Made by a program: the position numbers and the translations under genes | Part shown: positions 1 through 10,131 of the stretch, piece after piece | Layout of the letters: every line of letters starts with the position of its first letter | How positions within the stretch are numbered: the stretch's first letter is position 1 | Notes under the pieces: model-generated | Databases searched by the model: none | What the model saw: only the letters and a program-made list of their open reading frames with translations | Told to the model about the DNA's origin: nothing | DNA from: Lumbricus terrestris | Lineage: Eukaryota > Annelida > Clitellata > Crassiclitellata > Lumbricidae | Length of the DNA: 64,000 bases | Assembly: GCA_949752735.1 (NCBI GenBank) | Contig: OX457041.1 | Coordinates: forward strand, 21,676,117 to 21,740,116 | Direction: 5' to 3'

Positions 1-178
1 TTATTATATTATTTATTTTTATTAGCCTGTGATTATTTTGTCTGAGATTAGACAGTAGACCAATCCCTGAGGTGATATAAAAAATAGTCCGGAAGTAGAA
101 AAATAGCTTGTTATTGAAGATGCTATTATTTATTATTGCTTAAATTATTATTATTACAACTGTTATTATTATTACTAT
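1..178. other. AT-rich non-coding flank with TTA-type microsatellite
   Basis: AT-rich sequence dominated by ATT/TTA triplets. No gene signal is seen. The last four bases (CTAT, 175-178) are the left copy of the target-site duplication of the LTR element that follows. Confidence 0.7.
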
Positions 179-330
179 TGTAGCGAAATTGGGGAAGGGA
201 CCCTCCCCATTTTCTTTAGCGCGACCTGCCTCTTCTGCCTTCTCCTGTTGTCCGTTTCCCGCGCGTTCTAGCCTGCCTCTTTTGAGGCCGCTTGCCTTTT
301 GGTCCTCTAGTGCCTCTAGTTTCCCGCGCG

Positions 331-450
331 ATGGCCTGCCTCTTTAAAGGCTAGCCTGCCTCTTTTAGAAGGCTAGCCTGCCTCTTTAAAGGCTGGCCTG
401 CCTCTTTCAGAAGGCTGGCCTGCCTCTTTAAAGGCTAGCCTGCCTTTTCG
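331..450 (+). repeat. 22-bp minisatellite in the LTR U3 region
   Basis: Imperfect tandem units of the form GGCCTGCCTCTTTnnAGAAG, alternating with a shorter AAAGGCTAG version. The equivalent block at about 5303-5443 has one extra 22-bp unit. It sits just upstream of the LTR TATA box, where promoter-enhancer repeats would be expected. Confidence 0.8.
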
Positions 451-487
451 TTCCCGCGTTCTTTGGCCACGCCCACCCCGGGTAGTG

Positions 488-495
488 TATATAAG
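488..495 (+). promoter_or_regulatory. TATA box of the 5' LTR promoter
   Basis: TATATAAG follows a GC-rich stretch and the U3 minisatellite and is repeated identically in the 3' LTR. It is a good match to a pol II TATA box and presumably drives genomic RNA of the element. Confidence 0.7.
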
Positions 496-720
496 GGGCT
501 GTGTTTTAGTGATAGCCAGTCATCGACGGAGCCCGTACGCAGAGATAGTCTTCGAGTGATCAAGAGAGTCTTCGATCCTGTCATCGAATCCGTCCGAGAG
601 AGTCATACGTGGTGACGTAGTCGTCGACGAATCAGCGAGGCAGTTAGTCCATGACGTACAGCGGACGAGTAGTGGACCGACGGACGATATAGCGACCGTG
701 TGACAGTTTGTCGTTGTGAG

Positions 721-726
721 AATAAA
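721..726 (+). promoter_or_regulatory. LTR polyadenylation signal
   Basis: AATAAA lies about 230 bp after the TATA box in both LTRs. The 3' LTR copy would polyadenylate the element's RNA. Confidence 0.5.
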
Positions 727-936
727 TATCGTGGCTTCATTCGAACGTCGTGGTGTTCTCTACGGGCGGAGCGACCGGAAGTGCCCCACCTTTCCTTCAA
801 ATACCCCGGAGGCGGACTTACGTTTCCACCCCCCTGAAACGACACGCGTCCTTCCACTTCCGCTATCCTGGTTACACGGAAGCTTGGGCGTCTGCAGAGA
901 GGGAGGCTTCCCGCTACGGGTCTTTTTCCGCCACAC

Positions 937-954
937 TGGTACCGAACAAGTGGG
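937..954 (+). other. Primer binding site
   Basis: TGGTACCGAACAAGTGGG begins one base after the 5' LTR. TGG is the expected complement of a tRNA 3' CCA. The donor tRNA was not identified. Confidence 0.65.
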
Positions 955-999
955 GTCTGGTGGTGAACATTTCCGACCAAGATTCGCAACTGACCGACG

Positions 1000-3900
1000 A
1001 TGGAGGAAGACGAAGAAGTCACGGTCGCTTATCCTGCAGGAAGATTCGCCGACCTACGCCCGAACCTCTCGACGCCATTAGCCGACGGAAGCGCGACGGC
1101 TGAGCCACGGACGGATCGAAGTCGATTTACGGAGGAACCGCGAAGACCGACGTGGGTAAGTCATGGAGAAACGTCCTACGAACGCGAGACTACCGGAGGA
1201 CGGCCGTGGACTCGACCGCCTTCGATGAAACCAGGGAAATTTGACGGCACGGGATCGTTGGAGTCGTTCCTGACTCAATTCGAAGTCTGCGCCCGGCACA
1301 ACCAGTGGACGGCCGCCGACCGAGTCGACTACCTTCGGTGCAGTCTCGAGAAAGCTGCCACGCAGCTGCTGTGGGACTTCGGAGCCCGTCCGAACGTCGA
1401 CTACGATGAGTTGGTCGAACGTCTTCGACAAAGGTACGGAACGGAGGGCCAGACGGAAAGTTTCCGCGCGCAACTGTATTACAGACGTCAACGTTCCGAG
1501 GAAACCCTGAGCGAGCTACTACACGATATTCGTCGTCTGGTCGTGTTGGCATACCCGGTACCATCCAACGATACTACGGAGATTCTTGCCAAGGACGCTT
1601 TCCTGGAGGCTCTGCGCGATAGGGACCTGTCGCTCAAAGTACGCGAACGGGAACCCAAGAACTTGGACGAGGCCTACAGGACGGCGCTTCGTCTAGATGC
1701 TTATCAGCGGACGAACGACACAGAGGATCGACGGAGGCCTTCCAACCGCGTCCGAAGCACCCAGGAGATGGACGTGAGTGCCCAGGTCCAGTCCACGCTC
1801 GACCGGTTCCTTGAGACGCAGCGTAACGAACAACGACGCTGGCAGATAGAGATGGAGAGACGTCTCGATCGACAGTTCCAGGAGCTACGAGGCCGAGCTC
1901 CGACCGACAACGATCTGGGGCATGATGGTCGCCCCGGAAACCGCAGCGCCGACGACCGAGGCCAAAATGGACGGGGCGTGACCTGCTACAACTGCGGCCG
2001 CCCCGGTCACATTAGCCGGAACTGCCGTCAGCCACGACGCCCTCCCAACCGCCGGAACGACGCTGAGGAGACCGGAACAGAAGCGACGACGCCGCCGACG
2101 TCAGTGGCCATGAACCATACGACGCGTTCCAGATTGCCGGACCGAGCCAGCAGCAACGCAGTGTACATCCGTGGAACCGTCAATGGACTCCAACAGACGT
2201 GCTTGATCGACACCGGATCGGAAGTCAGCCTGATCCCCGCTACAACTGTGGAAGGGTTAGCACTGCAATCTTGTTCTCGTTTTCTGATGGCTGCAAATGG
2301 CACTAATATTAATGTACTAGGGGAGATCCGTTTGCCACTTAAGATACGGAATGGATTTGAGGTCCCCACTGGATTTTTAGTATCAGACCAGATTGCGGAA
2401 CCCATGCTAGGGATGGACTGGTTGCGGGAACACCGATGTAGACTAGGCTTCGGGAATGGTGCCTTATTTTTGGGACGCAGACGCATACCCCTTGTCCGAG
2501 GCAATGGCTCAATGTGGTGCCGTAGGGTAATGCTAGCCGAGGAAGTAGTGGTGTCCCCCAAGTGCCAAACCGAGGTTCCCGTTAGATTGATTTACGGAGA
2601 TTTGACGTCTAAGGCGCCCGCTTGGATGACCGAGGCGCAGGAAATCCAGCCAGGGGTACATCTCGCCCGGGTGGTGGTGGAAGACCGCGCAGATGTTACG
2701 GTGAGGTTGGTAAATCTAAATGAGGAACCAGTGAGAATAGCTAAGGACCGGTTCCTAGGCGGGTCACACCCCGTGGAAGTTGAACAGGGAACGGAACCGA
2801 AGCGGAACGAAGCGTTAGGCGATGAGACCGTGTGGAGAGACACGTTGACGAAGGATTTGCCGGAAGAGGTTCCCTTCGAGATCCGCCGACGACTAGACCA
2901 GTTACTGCAGGAGTACCAAGATGTGTTTTCGCTTAACGACAGAGATTTGGGTAGGACGTCGATTACGACCCACAGGATAGAAACAGGTGAAACGCGCCCT
3001 GTGAGGCAGCCCTTGAGACGTCACCCCGTACCCCATAGGGAGGTAATGGGTAATGCACTAGACGCCATGTTAAGCGATGGGGTAGAGGAACCCGCTGTTA
3101 GCGAGGGTATGTCCGGGACCGGTTGCAGCGACCATAGGTTAAGCGTTGAGTACGGACGGACAGCGGAAGCAGCGCAGACCCGGTTATTGGTGCAACGCAG
3201 AGCGTTTAAGGTCAATAGGTTCACGCAAACTAGACGTAGGACTAAAATTAGCCCAAATTCTAGGCGACTGTTAGAGGTACCGCCCTATTTGGAGCCATGG
3301 GTGACGTCAGAGGTTGTGTATGAGGGTCCATGTTCTTGGAGGTGGAGCCAACAGCAGCCATCCGAGAGAATGAGAGGGTGCGTGCCTTCGCGCCTATATT
3401 GCTCGTCTGTGCAAGAGGGCGGGGCGATCTATCGATCGCTCGATGAGCGCGACCGGGCAACGTCACCTGCTGAGACGATCGACTGGATTGGCGGAGGGAG
3501 GCGAGCGATCCACCTAGCCTGCCGAGGTAAATTCTGTCGCCGACCCCACATCAGCCTCTTTCGTCGGATGAACATGGCCGAGGCACCACTGTTTCGTTGT
3601 TCTCTGTGCTCGGCGTGTTACTCCGGAGATTACGGATGGCAATCTTTGCTACGCCACGAGCGAAAGACGCACGGACGCAGCCGACGGAAGAAAGCTTGCG
3701 TGCGACGGATCCAAGTAAGCGAATCGCCGTCGACCTCGACGGAGGCACTCTCTACCGTGGAAGCGACCGGGTCGACCGAAGCTATGGACTTCCTCCCGGA
3801 AGGGGTCGTGCTGGAAGAGTTGATGGAAGGGCCGGAGTTGGACGACCTGCTGGACTACTTGATGCCGATTGACGTTGCTGCACCGGAGGAACGGGAAGTG

Positions 3901-4515
3901 ATCGGAACGCAGGCGTTGACGGAAGGCGACCCGCCGGCGTCCCCGTCTCTGCTATCGCCCGGACCGGAAGCGGAAGCCCTGCTGGCTCTGGTCGACGCCA
4001 TCCGACCTCCCGACGACGGGGAAGTCTTGGCGCCCCCTGCTGAACCGTTGGCTGCAGCGCCCACCGAAGCGGAAGTGCGTGCGGTTTATCGCATGGCCGA
4101 CAGCCCGGGGTTGTTTCTCGATCTGGAACAATTTCTGACCCGCGTACGGCTGACCTACCCTCAATTTCCTGCTTCTGTCGCGGAGATCGCTTTCCAAACT
4201 GGACGCATCGGGACCGTGCGCCCGCGCGGGGTCGCAATGGTGCGCCCCTGCACTCCGCCTCCTCCTCCCCCCGCACCGGACGTTGACGAGAGGTGGCTCT
4301 ACTATGATTTGATCAGCAACCCGATCTTCGACCCGATGGATCCTCCGATAGACGATGAAGAACCCGTCGTCGATCTGACCAGCGAACCCTCCTCCTCATC
4401 GGGAAACGACGACCCCAATGACCCCGACTACGTGCCGTCGGAGTCGGATGATTCCCCCTTGCCGCCGGGCCAACGCAGCCCCGACGCCATTTCCCTTTCC
4501 AGTGAAGACGCTTGA
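1000..4515 (+). CDS. Gag-protease polyprotein with RT remnant and C-terminal C2H2 finger (1171 aa)
   Basis: Single uninterrupted ORF in the retroelement, starting at the ATG 45 bp after the primer binding site. Residues ~75-300 are Gag-like, with KPGKFDG and an alpha-helical capsid-type region. A CCHC zinc knuckle is C329-C332-H337-C342. The aspartic protease has D404-T-G-S407, followed by GMDWL at 471-475. Residues ~655-701 resemble the start of a Gypsy RT (TRPVRQP, then a DGV-EPAVS-like motif). After about residue 702 the similarity stops, and no YxDD, RNase H or integrase is visible. The C-terminus has a C2H2 finger (C870, C873, H886, H891; spacing 2-12-4), then acidic and Pro-rich sequence with runs of PPPPPP and DDPNDPDY. 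The frame stays open across the apparent pol deletion. The tail is either an element-specific third domain or captured host sequence. A full-length Gypsy polyprotein would need roughly 800-1000 more residues of pol. Confidence 0.85.
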   Translation: MEEDEEVTVAYPAGRFADLRPNLSTPLADGSATAEPRTDRSRFTEEPRRPTWVSHGETSYERETTGGRPWTRPPSMKPGKFDGTGSLESFLTQFEVCARHNQWTAADRVDYLRCSLEKAATQLLWDFGARPNVDYDELVERLRQRYGTEGQTESFRAQLYYRRQRSEETLSELLHDIRRLVVLAYPVPSNDTTEILAKDAFLEALRDRDLSLKVREREPKNLDEAYRTALRLDAYQRTNDTEDRRRPSNRVRSTQEMDVSAQVQSTLDRFLETQRNEQRRWQIEMERRLDRQFQELRGRAPTDNDLGHDGRPGNRSADDRGQNGRGVTCYNCGRPGHISRNCRQPRRPPNRRNDAEETGTEATTPPTSVAMNHTTRSRLPDRASSNAVYIRGTVNGLQQTCLIDTGSEVSLIPATTVEGLALQSCSRFLMAANGTNINVLGEIRLPLKIRNGFEVPTGFLVSDQIAEPMLGMDWLREHRCRLGFGNGALFLGRRRIPLVRGNGSMWCRRVMLAEEVVVSPKCQTEVPVRLIYGDLTSKAPAWMTEAQEIQPGVHLARVVVEDRADVTVRLVNLNEEPVRIAKDRFLGGSHPVEVEQGTEPKRNEALGDETVWRDTLTKDLPEEVPFEIRRRLDQLLQEYQDVFSLNDRDLGRTSITTHRIETGETRPVRQPLRRHPVPHREVMGNALDAMLSDGVEEPAVSEGMSGTGCSDHRLSVEYGRTAEAAQTRLLVQRRAFKVNRFTQTRRRTKISPNSRRLLEVPPYLEPWVTSEVVYEGPCSWRWSQQQPSERMRGCVPSRLYCSSVQEGGAIYRSLDERDRATSPAETIDWIGGGRRAIHLACRGKFCRRPHISLFRRMNMAEAPLFRCSLCSACYSGDYGWQSLLRHERKTHGRSRRKKACVRRIQVSESPSTSTEALSTVEATGSTEAMDFLPEGVVLEELMEGPELDDLLDYLMPIDVAAPEEREVIGTQALTEGDPPASPSLLSPGPEAEALLALVDAIRPPDDGEVLAPPAEPLAAAPTEAEVRAVYRMADSPGLFLDLEQFLTRVRLTYPQFPASVAEIAFQTGRIGTVRPRGVAMVRPCTPPPPPPAPDVDERWLYYDLISNPIFDPMDPPIDDEEPVVDLTSEPSSSSGNDDPNDPDYVPSESDDSPLPPGQRSPDAISLSSEDA

Positions 4516-5137
4516 ACGGTTCCGAGGTTAGAAACGGTTAACTTCGTTGTTTGAGAGTGTTCTGTTCAATTGTTGTTCCGGTGGGACGAGTTTCTGTGAG
4601 CTTAATTGCTGACTAGTTAGTGTTGCCGCTTTCGGCTTAAGTGTTGTCTTGTATGAGACGAATCGTGTTGTGTTACAGTCTTTCGTTTAGGACTGGACTA
4701 GTTAAGAAGTAGTTGGCCTTGGTGGGTCGTGTTTTGTGCCTTAAAGATATTAACTATTGTCGTCGTGAAATGAAAGACACTGCGTAACTTTGTCATGGAC
4801 TAAAGAACACTGCATATTGCTGTCGTACTGAAGAACAGTGCGTAACGTTGTCGTGAATTGAGAGACATTGCTTAATTTGCTGCGAAGTGAAAGACATTGA
4901 GTAATTATGTCGCAAAGGACATTGCATAATTTCTTCGTGAATTGAAGGACATTGTGATTAATTAAGGCGCAACGTTGCCTGTTGTACTAAACGCATAGTT
5001 AAGGATCGTTTTTGTTGTCCCGTGTGGGACCGATGTTCTTGTATGTGTTACCGACTATGTGGACGTAGGTTGGACTGCGAGACCTTGGACTGTCCCCGTG
5101 GGAGCGTAAACGAAAAAATGAGGACATTTTTTACCGT
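4516..5137 (+). other. Internal 3' non-coding region of the retroelement
   Basis: Between the stop codon and the polypurine tract. It is T/G-rich with no ORF. Its middle is a degenerate tandem repeat (listed separately). Confidence 0.7.
4755..4965 (+). repeat. Degenerate ~30-38-bp tandem repeat in the retroelement
   Basis: Six or so diverged units share the pattern TGTCGTGAA-TGAA-GACATTGC-TAA. The units are more diverged from each other than the two LTRs are, so the array pre-dates this insertion. Confidence 0.7.
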
Positions 5138-5150
5138 GGAGGGCGGAGGA
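5138..5150 (+). other. Polypurine tract
   Basis: GGAGGGCGGAGGA lies one base upstream of the 3' LTR, the expected place for plus-strand priming in reverse transcription. Confidence 0.75.
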
Positions 5151-5151
5151 T

Positions 5152-5929
5152 TGTAGCGAAATTGGGGAAGGGACCCTCCCAATTTTCTTTAGCGCGACCT
5201 GCCTCTTCTGCCTTCTCCTGTTGTCCGTTTCCCGCGCTCTAGCCTGCCTCTTTTGAGGCCGCTTGCCTTTTGGTCCTCTAGTGCCTCTAGTTTCCCGCGC
5301 GATGGCCTGCCTCTTTAAAGGCTAGCCTGCCTCTTTCAGAAGGCTGGCCTGCCTCTTTTAGAAGGCTAGCCTGCCTCTTTAAAGGCTGGCCTGCCTCTTT
5401 CAGAAGGCTGGCCTGCCTCTTTAAAGGCTAGCCTGCCTTTTCGTTCCCGCGTTCTTTGGCCACGCCCACCCCGGGTAGTGTATATAAGGGGCTGTGTTTT
5501 AGTGATAGCCAGTCATCGACGGAGCCCGTACGCAGAGATAGTCTTCGAGTGATCAAGAGAGTCTTCGATCCTGTCATCGAATCCGTCCGAGAGAGTCATA
5601 CGTGGTGACGTAGTCGTCGACGAATCAGCGAGGCAGTTAGTCCATGACGTACAGCGGACGAGTAGTGGACCGACGGACGATATAGCGACCGTGTGACAGT
5701 TTGTCGTTGTGAGAATAAATATCGTGGCTTCATTCGAACGTCGTGGTGTTCTCTACGGGCGGAGCGACCGGAAGTGCCCCACCTTTCCTTCGAAATACCC
5801 CGGAGGCGGACTTACGTTTCCACCCCCCTGAAACGACACGCGTCCTTCCACTTCCGCTATCCTGGTTACACGGAAGCTTGGGCGTCTGCAGAGAGGGAGG
5901 CTTCCCGCTACGGGTCTTTTTCCGCCACA
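5152..5929 (+). repeat. 3' LTR of the Gypsy-type element
   Basis: 778-bp direct repeat of 179-935, identical apart from one extra 22-bp U3 unit and three small differences. It is followed by CTAT, matching the left flank. Confidence 0.92.
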
Positions 5930-5933
5930 CTAT

Positions 5934-6784
5934 TATGGTCATCATCATCGCCATAATTTTATATAGAGGGCTGAGTGACTTAGTTCTTACAGGCTTACAC
6001 AGTAAGCCTGAGTAAGTGTTTCGGAAGAAATTCGGAGAGGTGCTAAAAGGCGATCGCCATATCTTCTCGATTCGAATTTTGCCACTGGCTGTTCTCTGCC
6101 AGTGTCAGTCCCAAACCTGGATAAAGGAGGAGGGCGACACTAATCATCTTTGATATGGCGGTGTCGTTAAACATGTAACAAGCTTCTCGATTCCTGTGTC
6201 CTCTATAGAATTGCATAGGCCTACTTTCCGCCATAGTTGCAAAACACCCGATTTTTATTTCTTTAAATTCTCAGAAAAATCCGGTTTTTACGTTTTCTAT
6301 TTTCGCCTCGTTTTTCCATTTTCCTTTGGAACTTTTTTATAGGCGTATGTGACCATAATATTTATTTGTTTACTGTAATTATTTTCCTTAAATTTATTTT
6401 CGTCTGATATCCCCAACTGTGTCTTGGATTAGGTCTCGCTTCAAAGACTAATCAGGTTGGGTATGCCATGGCAAAAACACGGCGCATTACAGGATAAACA
6501 TCCTTCATTGCAAGCGGCGCCTGAAGCTAATTATTCTTATCGGACCGTTCCTCCACATTCGAAATAATCGATGATCCCTTCTTAGCAGTTTTCCTGCAAG
6601 TAGACCTTTAGGGCAATCGAAACAAGCGGCTGCATGTCGTTTGTCAAGGCGCTTTGATTTCTGTCTACTGGTGCTGATATAATTATAGTGTAGCATTTAT
6701 TATTTTTTTACGGCTACTATACTTAAGGAAGAGGGGTCAGGATAGTATGAGCTATTAGCTTTTGCTGGCTCCTGTTGCACTGTT
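5934..6784. other. Non-coding AT-rich interval
   Basis: No convincing gene or repeat boundary was seen. One perfect TAGGCCTA palindrome lies near 6217. Short ORFs here lack codon or motif support. Confidence 0.6.
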
Positions 6785-6850
6785 CTTGTTTGTTTGTTTG
6801 TTTGTTTGTATGTGCACTTGTTATAGCGCCCCTTCAAGCTACACTTATAT
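6785..6850 (-). repeat. SINE 3' tail with (CAAA)n
   Basis: Read on the minus strand this is CTTGAAGGGGCGCTATAACAA, then GTGCACATA and about six CAAA units. That matches the 3' end of the tRNA-headed SINE at 29142-29375. Only the tail remains, and it abuts the Helitron end at 6855. Confidence 0.75.
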
Positions 6851-6854
6851 AATA

Positions 6855-8089
6855 CTAGCTGGGGTACCCGGCGTTGCCCGGGAAATTTAGGATTCGACCC
6901 GCTTCGGCCACAACCCCACCACACAACACCCGACCACACTCCGGTCTGTACCAGTACGCCACCCGAGAAATTTGGGTCTCAGGAAAATTACCACCCCCAT
7001 CCCACCCCCACACCCAACCCAGCCCTCCACCCCAACCCCCTCCAACCCCACTCCACCCCATTCCACCCCCACTCCACCCCTAACCCCTCCGACCCCACTC
7101 CACCCCAACACAACTCCCACCCCATCCCCTACATCCCACCCCTCCACTCTCCACCCCACCCCTCCATCCACCCTCACCCCAACCCCACACCCCACCACAC
7201 CCCAACCCCCACCCTCCACCCCACCCTCACCCCCTCCACCCAAAACCCCCACCCCTCCACCTCACCCCACCCCGACCCCACCCCTCACCACCCTCACCAC
7301 ACCTCTCACCCCCACCCCATTTCACCCCACCCCCGACCCCACCACGATCCCAAACCCCTCAACCTCACCCACCCCCACCCCCGTACCATCCCCACTCTAC
7401 AACACCCCACCGCACTCCGACCTTCATCGGTACGCCACCCGCGATATTTGGGTTTAGGGACAAATTCCTCCACCCCCACCTCTTCCCACACCCGCTCCCC
7501 CACCCCACCACACTACGACCTCCACCAGTACGCCACCCGTGAAAACGGTGAAATTAGGGTTTCCAGGAAAAATTCCTCCTCACCCCATTCTCCTAACCCT
7601 CTCCCCGCCCCCCACCCTCTTTCCCACCTCACCCTCTTTCCCACCTCACCCCACCACACCGACCTGCACCAGTACGCCACCCGTGAAATAAAGATTTTCG
7701 TTAAAATTAAATTAGCAGCTCTCGCCATTTATATAATGACCATGGAAGCGTTTAAGAAGGTGTTTAACCGTCTTAATGTTTTCGCCCCCACGCTGGCCCC
7801 CTTGGTGGTAGAGATTCACCAACTACTGATCCGGGTGGTTCTGATGGCCCTCTATCCAGGAAAAAAATTTCATATAAATGGCTAAAACTTTTTGGGAAAA
7901 AATTTGGGGGTTTCGTTCCCCACCCTGGCCCCCATGGTGGTAGAGAATCGCCAACCCCTCGACTTTGCGTCTCGTGCCGAGACCTACACAGTAGTGAAGA
8001 TTTGGAGTGAATAGCTCAAAAACTGTTGAAATGCATTCCGGACAAACAGACAGACACACGTTACAGAATCTTCTCTTTATTTATATAGA
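6855..8089 (-). mobile_element. Helitron-like element (non-autonomous)
   Basis: On the minus strand the element begins TCTATATAAATAAA and ends with a CCCGGG-N-CCGGG hairpin followed by CTAG. It sits between a flanking A and T (8090 and 6854 on +), which are the Helitron rules: 5' TC, 3' hairpin, CTRR, AT target. The same ends occur in the element at 15780-18206. Near its 5' end are tracts like GTCTGTCTGTTTGTCCGG. No Rep/helicase coding was found. The 3' half is a large CCCCAC minisatellite. Confidence 0.65.
6950..7690. repeat. CCCCAC-rich minisatellite inside the Helitron
   Basis: A C-rich tract of CCACCCC-type units, interrupted four times by a conserved block reading CCAGTACGCCACCCGTGAAA or a close variant (near 6950, 7425, 7523 and 7670). 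This indicates a longer composite repeat unit containing the C-rich tract. The G-rich opposite strand creates long glycine/valine pseudo-ORFs that are not genes. Confidence 0.8.
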
Positions 8090-9067
8090 TTATATTTGTT
8101 CGTGATTGTATCAACAGAATTGAATTTGTGTGCAATAAACAATAAACAATCAAAATACCAATGTTATCATCACGTATTTAATTTAATTTCATTTCATTTG
8201 AAATTACTACTATTGTTTTATTAGCATCATTATCATTATTATATCTGTACTTTGATCTTCTTATGATCCTTCAAAAGTAGACGTAAGGTGGTATTCTTTC
8301 AGACCCTAAATGATTGTTTTACGTAACCAGCAGAGGAGTTATTTCTGAAACTTAGTTAATAGCAAGCAATGTCACAGTAGAAGTGCTTTTGCTATTTTCC
8401 CCAACATATTTGCTACACAAAACAGGAAAAACTAGAAACCTAATAAATGCTGAAGCTGATGCAAGAATCGAACTTGATAGCAAGAACCAGATCCGTCAAA
8501 CAAATTCTCGATGCAAAATTCCGAAGATTGGAAACTATTTTCTAGAAGTTGGCTGTCAAGATACGCAAACTTTTTAATATCTATATTTGAGGGACTTAAT
8601 GTAAGGTGGCAACCATAAACGTAAGCATGGGCCTACGCGGGCATCCAGAGATAGAAACAAAATAATCCATAATTATAAGTCAACAAACAATTTAGACACT
8701 CTTGGAATTCCATCTCCCCTTCTCTGCCTCGTAACCCCCATGCACTGCTACTCTCCAGTATTTTGTCGGTGGTGGTCGCTTTTGTGCCACTGCTGTCCGT
8801 AGCAACATAGAATGGAAATGATGGAGCGCTGGCTTCTTCAAAGATCTATTCTTCCACCTGGAAACGTCTCCAGGCCAACACCAAAGAAATGAAGGAGTAA
8901 TGGATGGATGGCTGGGCAGGTGAATCAATGATCGATGAGTGGACAGAAATCATCGCCCACGGACCTTGGTCTTCGGAAACATCACTCTTTCTTTCTTTCT
9001 TTATTTTACTTGCTCTATGAAAGTTGCTTTAGTGGTGTGTTCTGGGTGCACAATAGACAATAGACCA
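8090..9067. other. Non-coding interval with short TTTC repeat
   Basis: AT-rich sequence without recognisable coding exons; a (TTTC)n run lies at about 8987-9003. A 64-aa ORF near 8383-8577 lacks recognisable motifs. Confidence 0.55.
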
Positions 9068-9930
9068 ATAGACAATGGAGTAAGAGGAAGAGGATGAAGA
9101 AGAAAAGGCGGAAGAAGAAGAGGAGGAAGAGGAGGAGGAGGAAGAGGAGATGGAGAATAAGAAGACGATGATAATGATGAAGAAGAAGAAAAGAAGATGA
9201 TAATGATGAAGAAGAAGAAAAGAAGAAGATGATAATGATGAGGAAGACGAAGAAGAGGAGGAGGAAGAGGAATAAGAAGAATATGAAGAAGAAGAGGAGG
9301 AAGAGGAGGAGGAGGAAAAAGAGGAAAAAGAAGATGACGAAGGAGGAAGACCAGAAGGAGAAGGAGATAATATACAGAGGAAGAAAACTAAAGGTGAAAA
9401 TAGTTGCATAAGGAGAATGAATTAATTATGTGAATTGAATAGAGGAGAAAAACAGATCTAGTGAATGAGGAAGAGTAGGGAGGAGGAGGAGGAGGAGGAG
9501 AAGGAGGCGGGGGGAAGAATTAAAGGCATTAGAGATAGAAGAGAGAAGAGAATAAATCTGGAATGGAATATATATAGAAGAAGGCGAATAGTGATAAGAG
9601 GAAAATAGTATTGGAGAATAACGAGAGCACGGTATGAAATAAGAAAGAAGCCCAGGAGAGGATGACTGGAAGGACGTGGGAGGAGAAGTTATAGAGAACG
9701 CTGGGAATGACAAATAAGGGTGAACAGAAGACTAAAGGTGCAGATGATGAGAATAAGGATGAGGAGAAGGAGTATAAGGAGAAGGAAGATGAGGAGAAGG
9801 AGAATGAGGAGAAGGAGAATGAGGAGCAACAGGATGAGGAGCAAGAGGATGAGGAGAAGAAGGAGTATAACAAGAAACAGGGCGATGAGGAGAAGGAAAG
9901 GTTGCCGAGAAACAGAGGTTGGAGGGGAGA
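9068..9930. repeat. ~860-bp purine-rich (GAA/GGA) tract
   Basis: The plus strand is overwhelmingly A/G, built of GAAGAA, GAGGAG and GATGA units, in two main blocks (about 9068-9415 and 9465-9920). It generates poly-E/K/R ORFs on + and poly-S/L/F ORFs on -, none with protein features. Confidence 0.85.
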
Positions 9931-10073
9931 GGGTGACCTAATGAATCAAAACAAACATGACATATTGAACCTCTCCGAAGACTCGATCATTCATTCAGAA
10001 TTACGACCAATGCACGACACAAACATGTGAGGTCTACTCCAGCAGAACGAGTCTCCGTCCTATACACACATTC

Positions 10074-10074
<1 letters not shown>

Positions 10075-10128
<54 letters not shown>
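10075..10128. repeat. (GT)27 microsatellite with inverted flanks
   Basis: Uninterrupted GT dinucleotides. The left flank ends CCGTCCTATACACACA and the right flank begins GTACTGTATAGGACGG, so the two sides are inverted repeats and the locus can fold with the repeat at its centre. Confidence 0.9.

Positions 10129-10131
<3 letters not shown>

Larger units (their letters stand above)
179..935 (+). repeat. 5' LTR of the Gypsy-type element
   Basis: 757-bp terminal repeat starting TGTAGCGAAATT and ending CCGCCACA. It contains a tandem 22-bp U3 repeat (about 331-450), a TATA box (488-495) and an AATAAA (721-726). Compared with the 3' LTR it has one fewer 22-bp unit, a 2-bp difference near 265, a single-base indel near 800 and one substitution near 206. 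Confidence 0.92.
179..5929 (+). mobile_element. Gypsy-type LTR retrotransposon lacking RT/RNase H/integrase
   Basis: Two direct LTRs (179-935 and 5152-5929) bound the element. Each starts TG and ends CA, and the element is flanked by CTAT at 175-178 and 5930-5933. A primer-binding-site-like TGG starts at 937 and a polypurine tract ends at 5150. The LTRs differ by only a few small changes plus one extra 22-bp unit in the 3' LTR, so the insertion is recent. The single internal ORF has Gag with a CCHC knuckle and an aspartic protease, then only the first ~40 residues of the RT region. No RT catalytic motif, RNase H or integrase HHCC/DDE was seen, so the copy must be non-autonomous. Gypsy assignment rests on Gag style, the DTGS protease and the GMDWL motif. 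Confidence 0.92.

Noticed and set aside
3100..4515. Envelope-like third domain in the LTR element
   Set aside because: No signal peptide, transmembrane segment or furin-like site is visible; the tail is acidic with a zinc finger, so an envelope function is not supported.
6043..6234. 63-aa minus-strand frame
   Set aside because: Short, no motif, no promoter or splice signals.
9029..9941. Poly-Ser/Leu and poly-Lys/Arg/Glu frames
   Set aside because: Products of the purine tract; no domain, and both strands are equally open.
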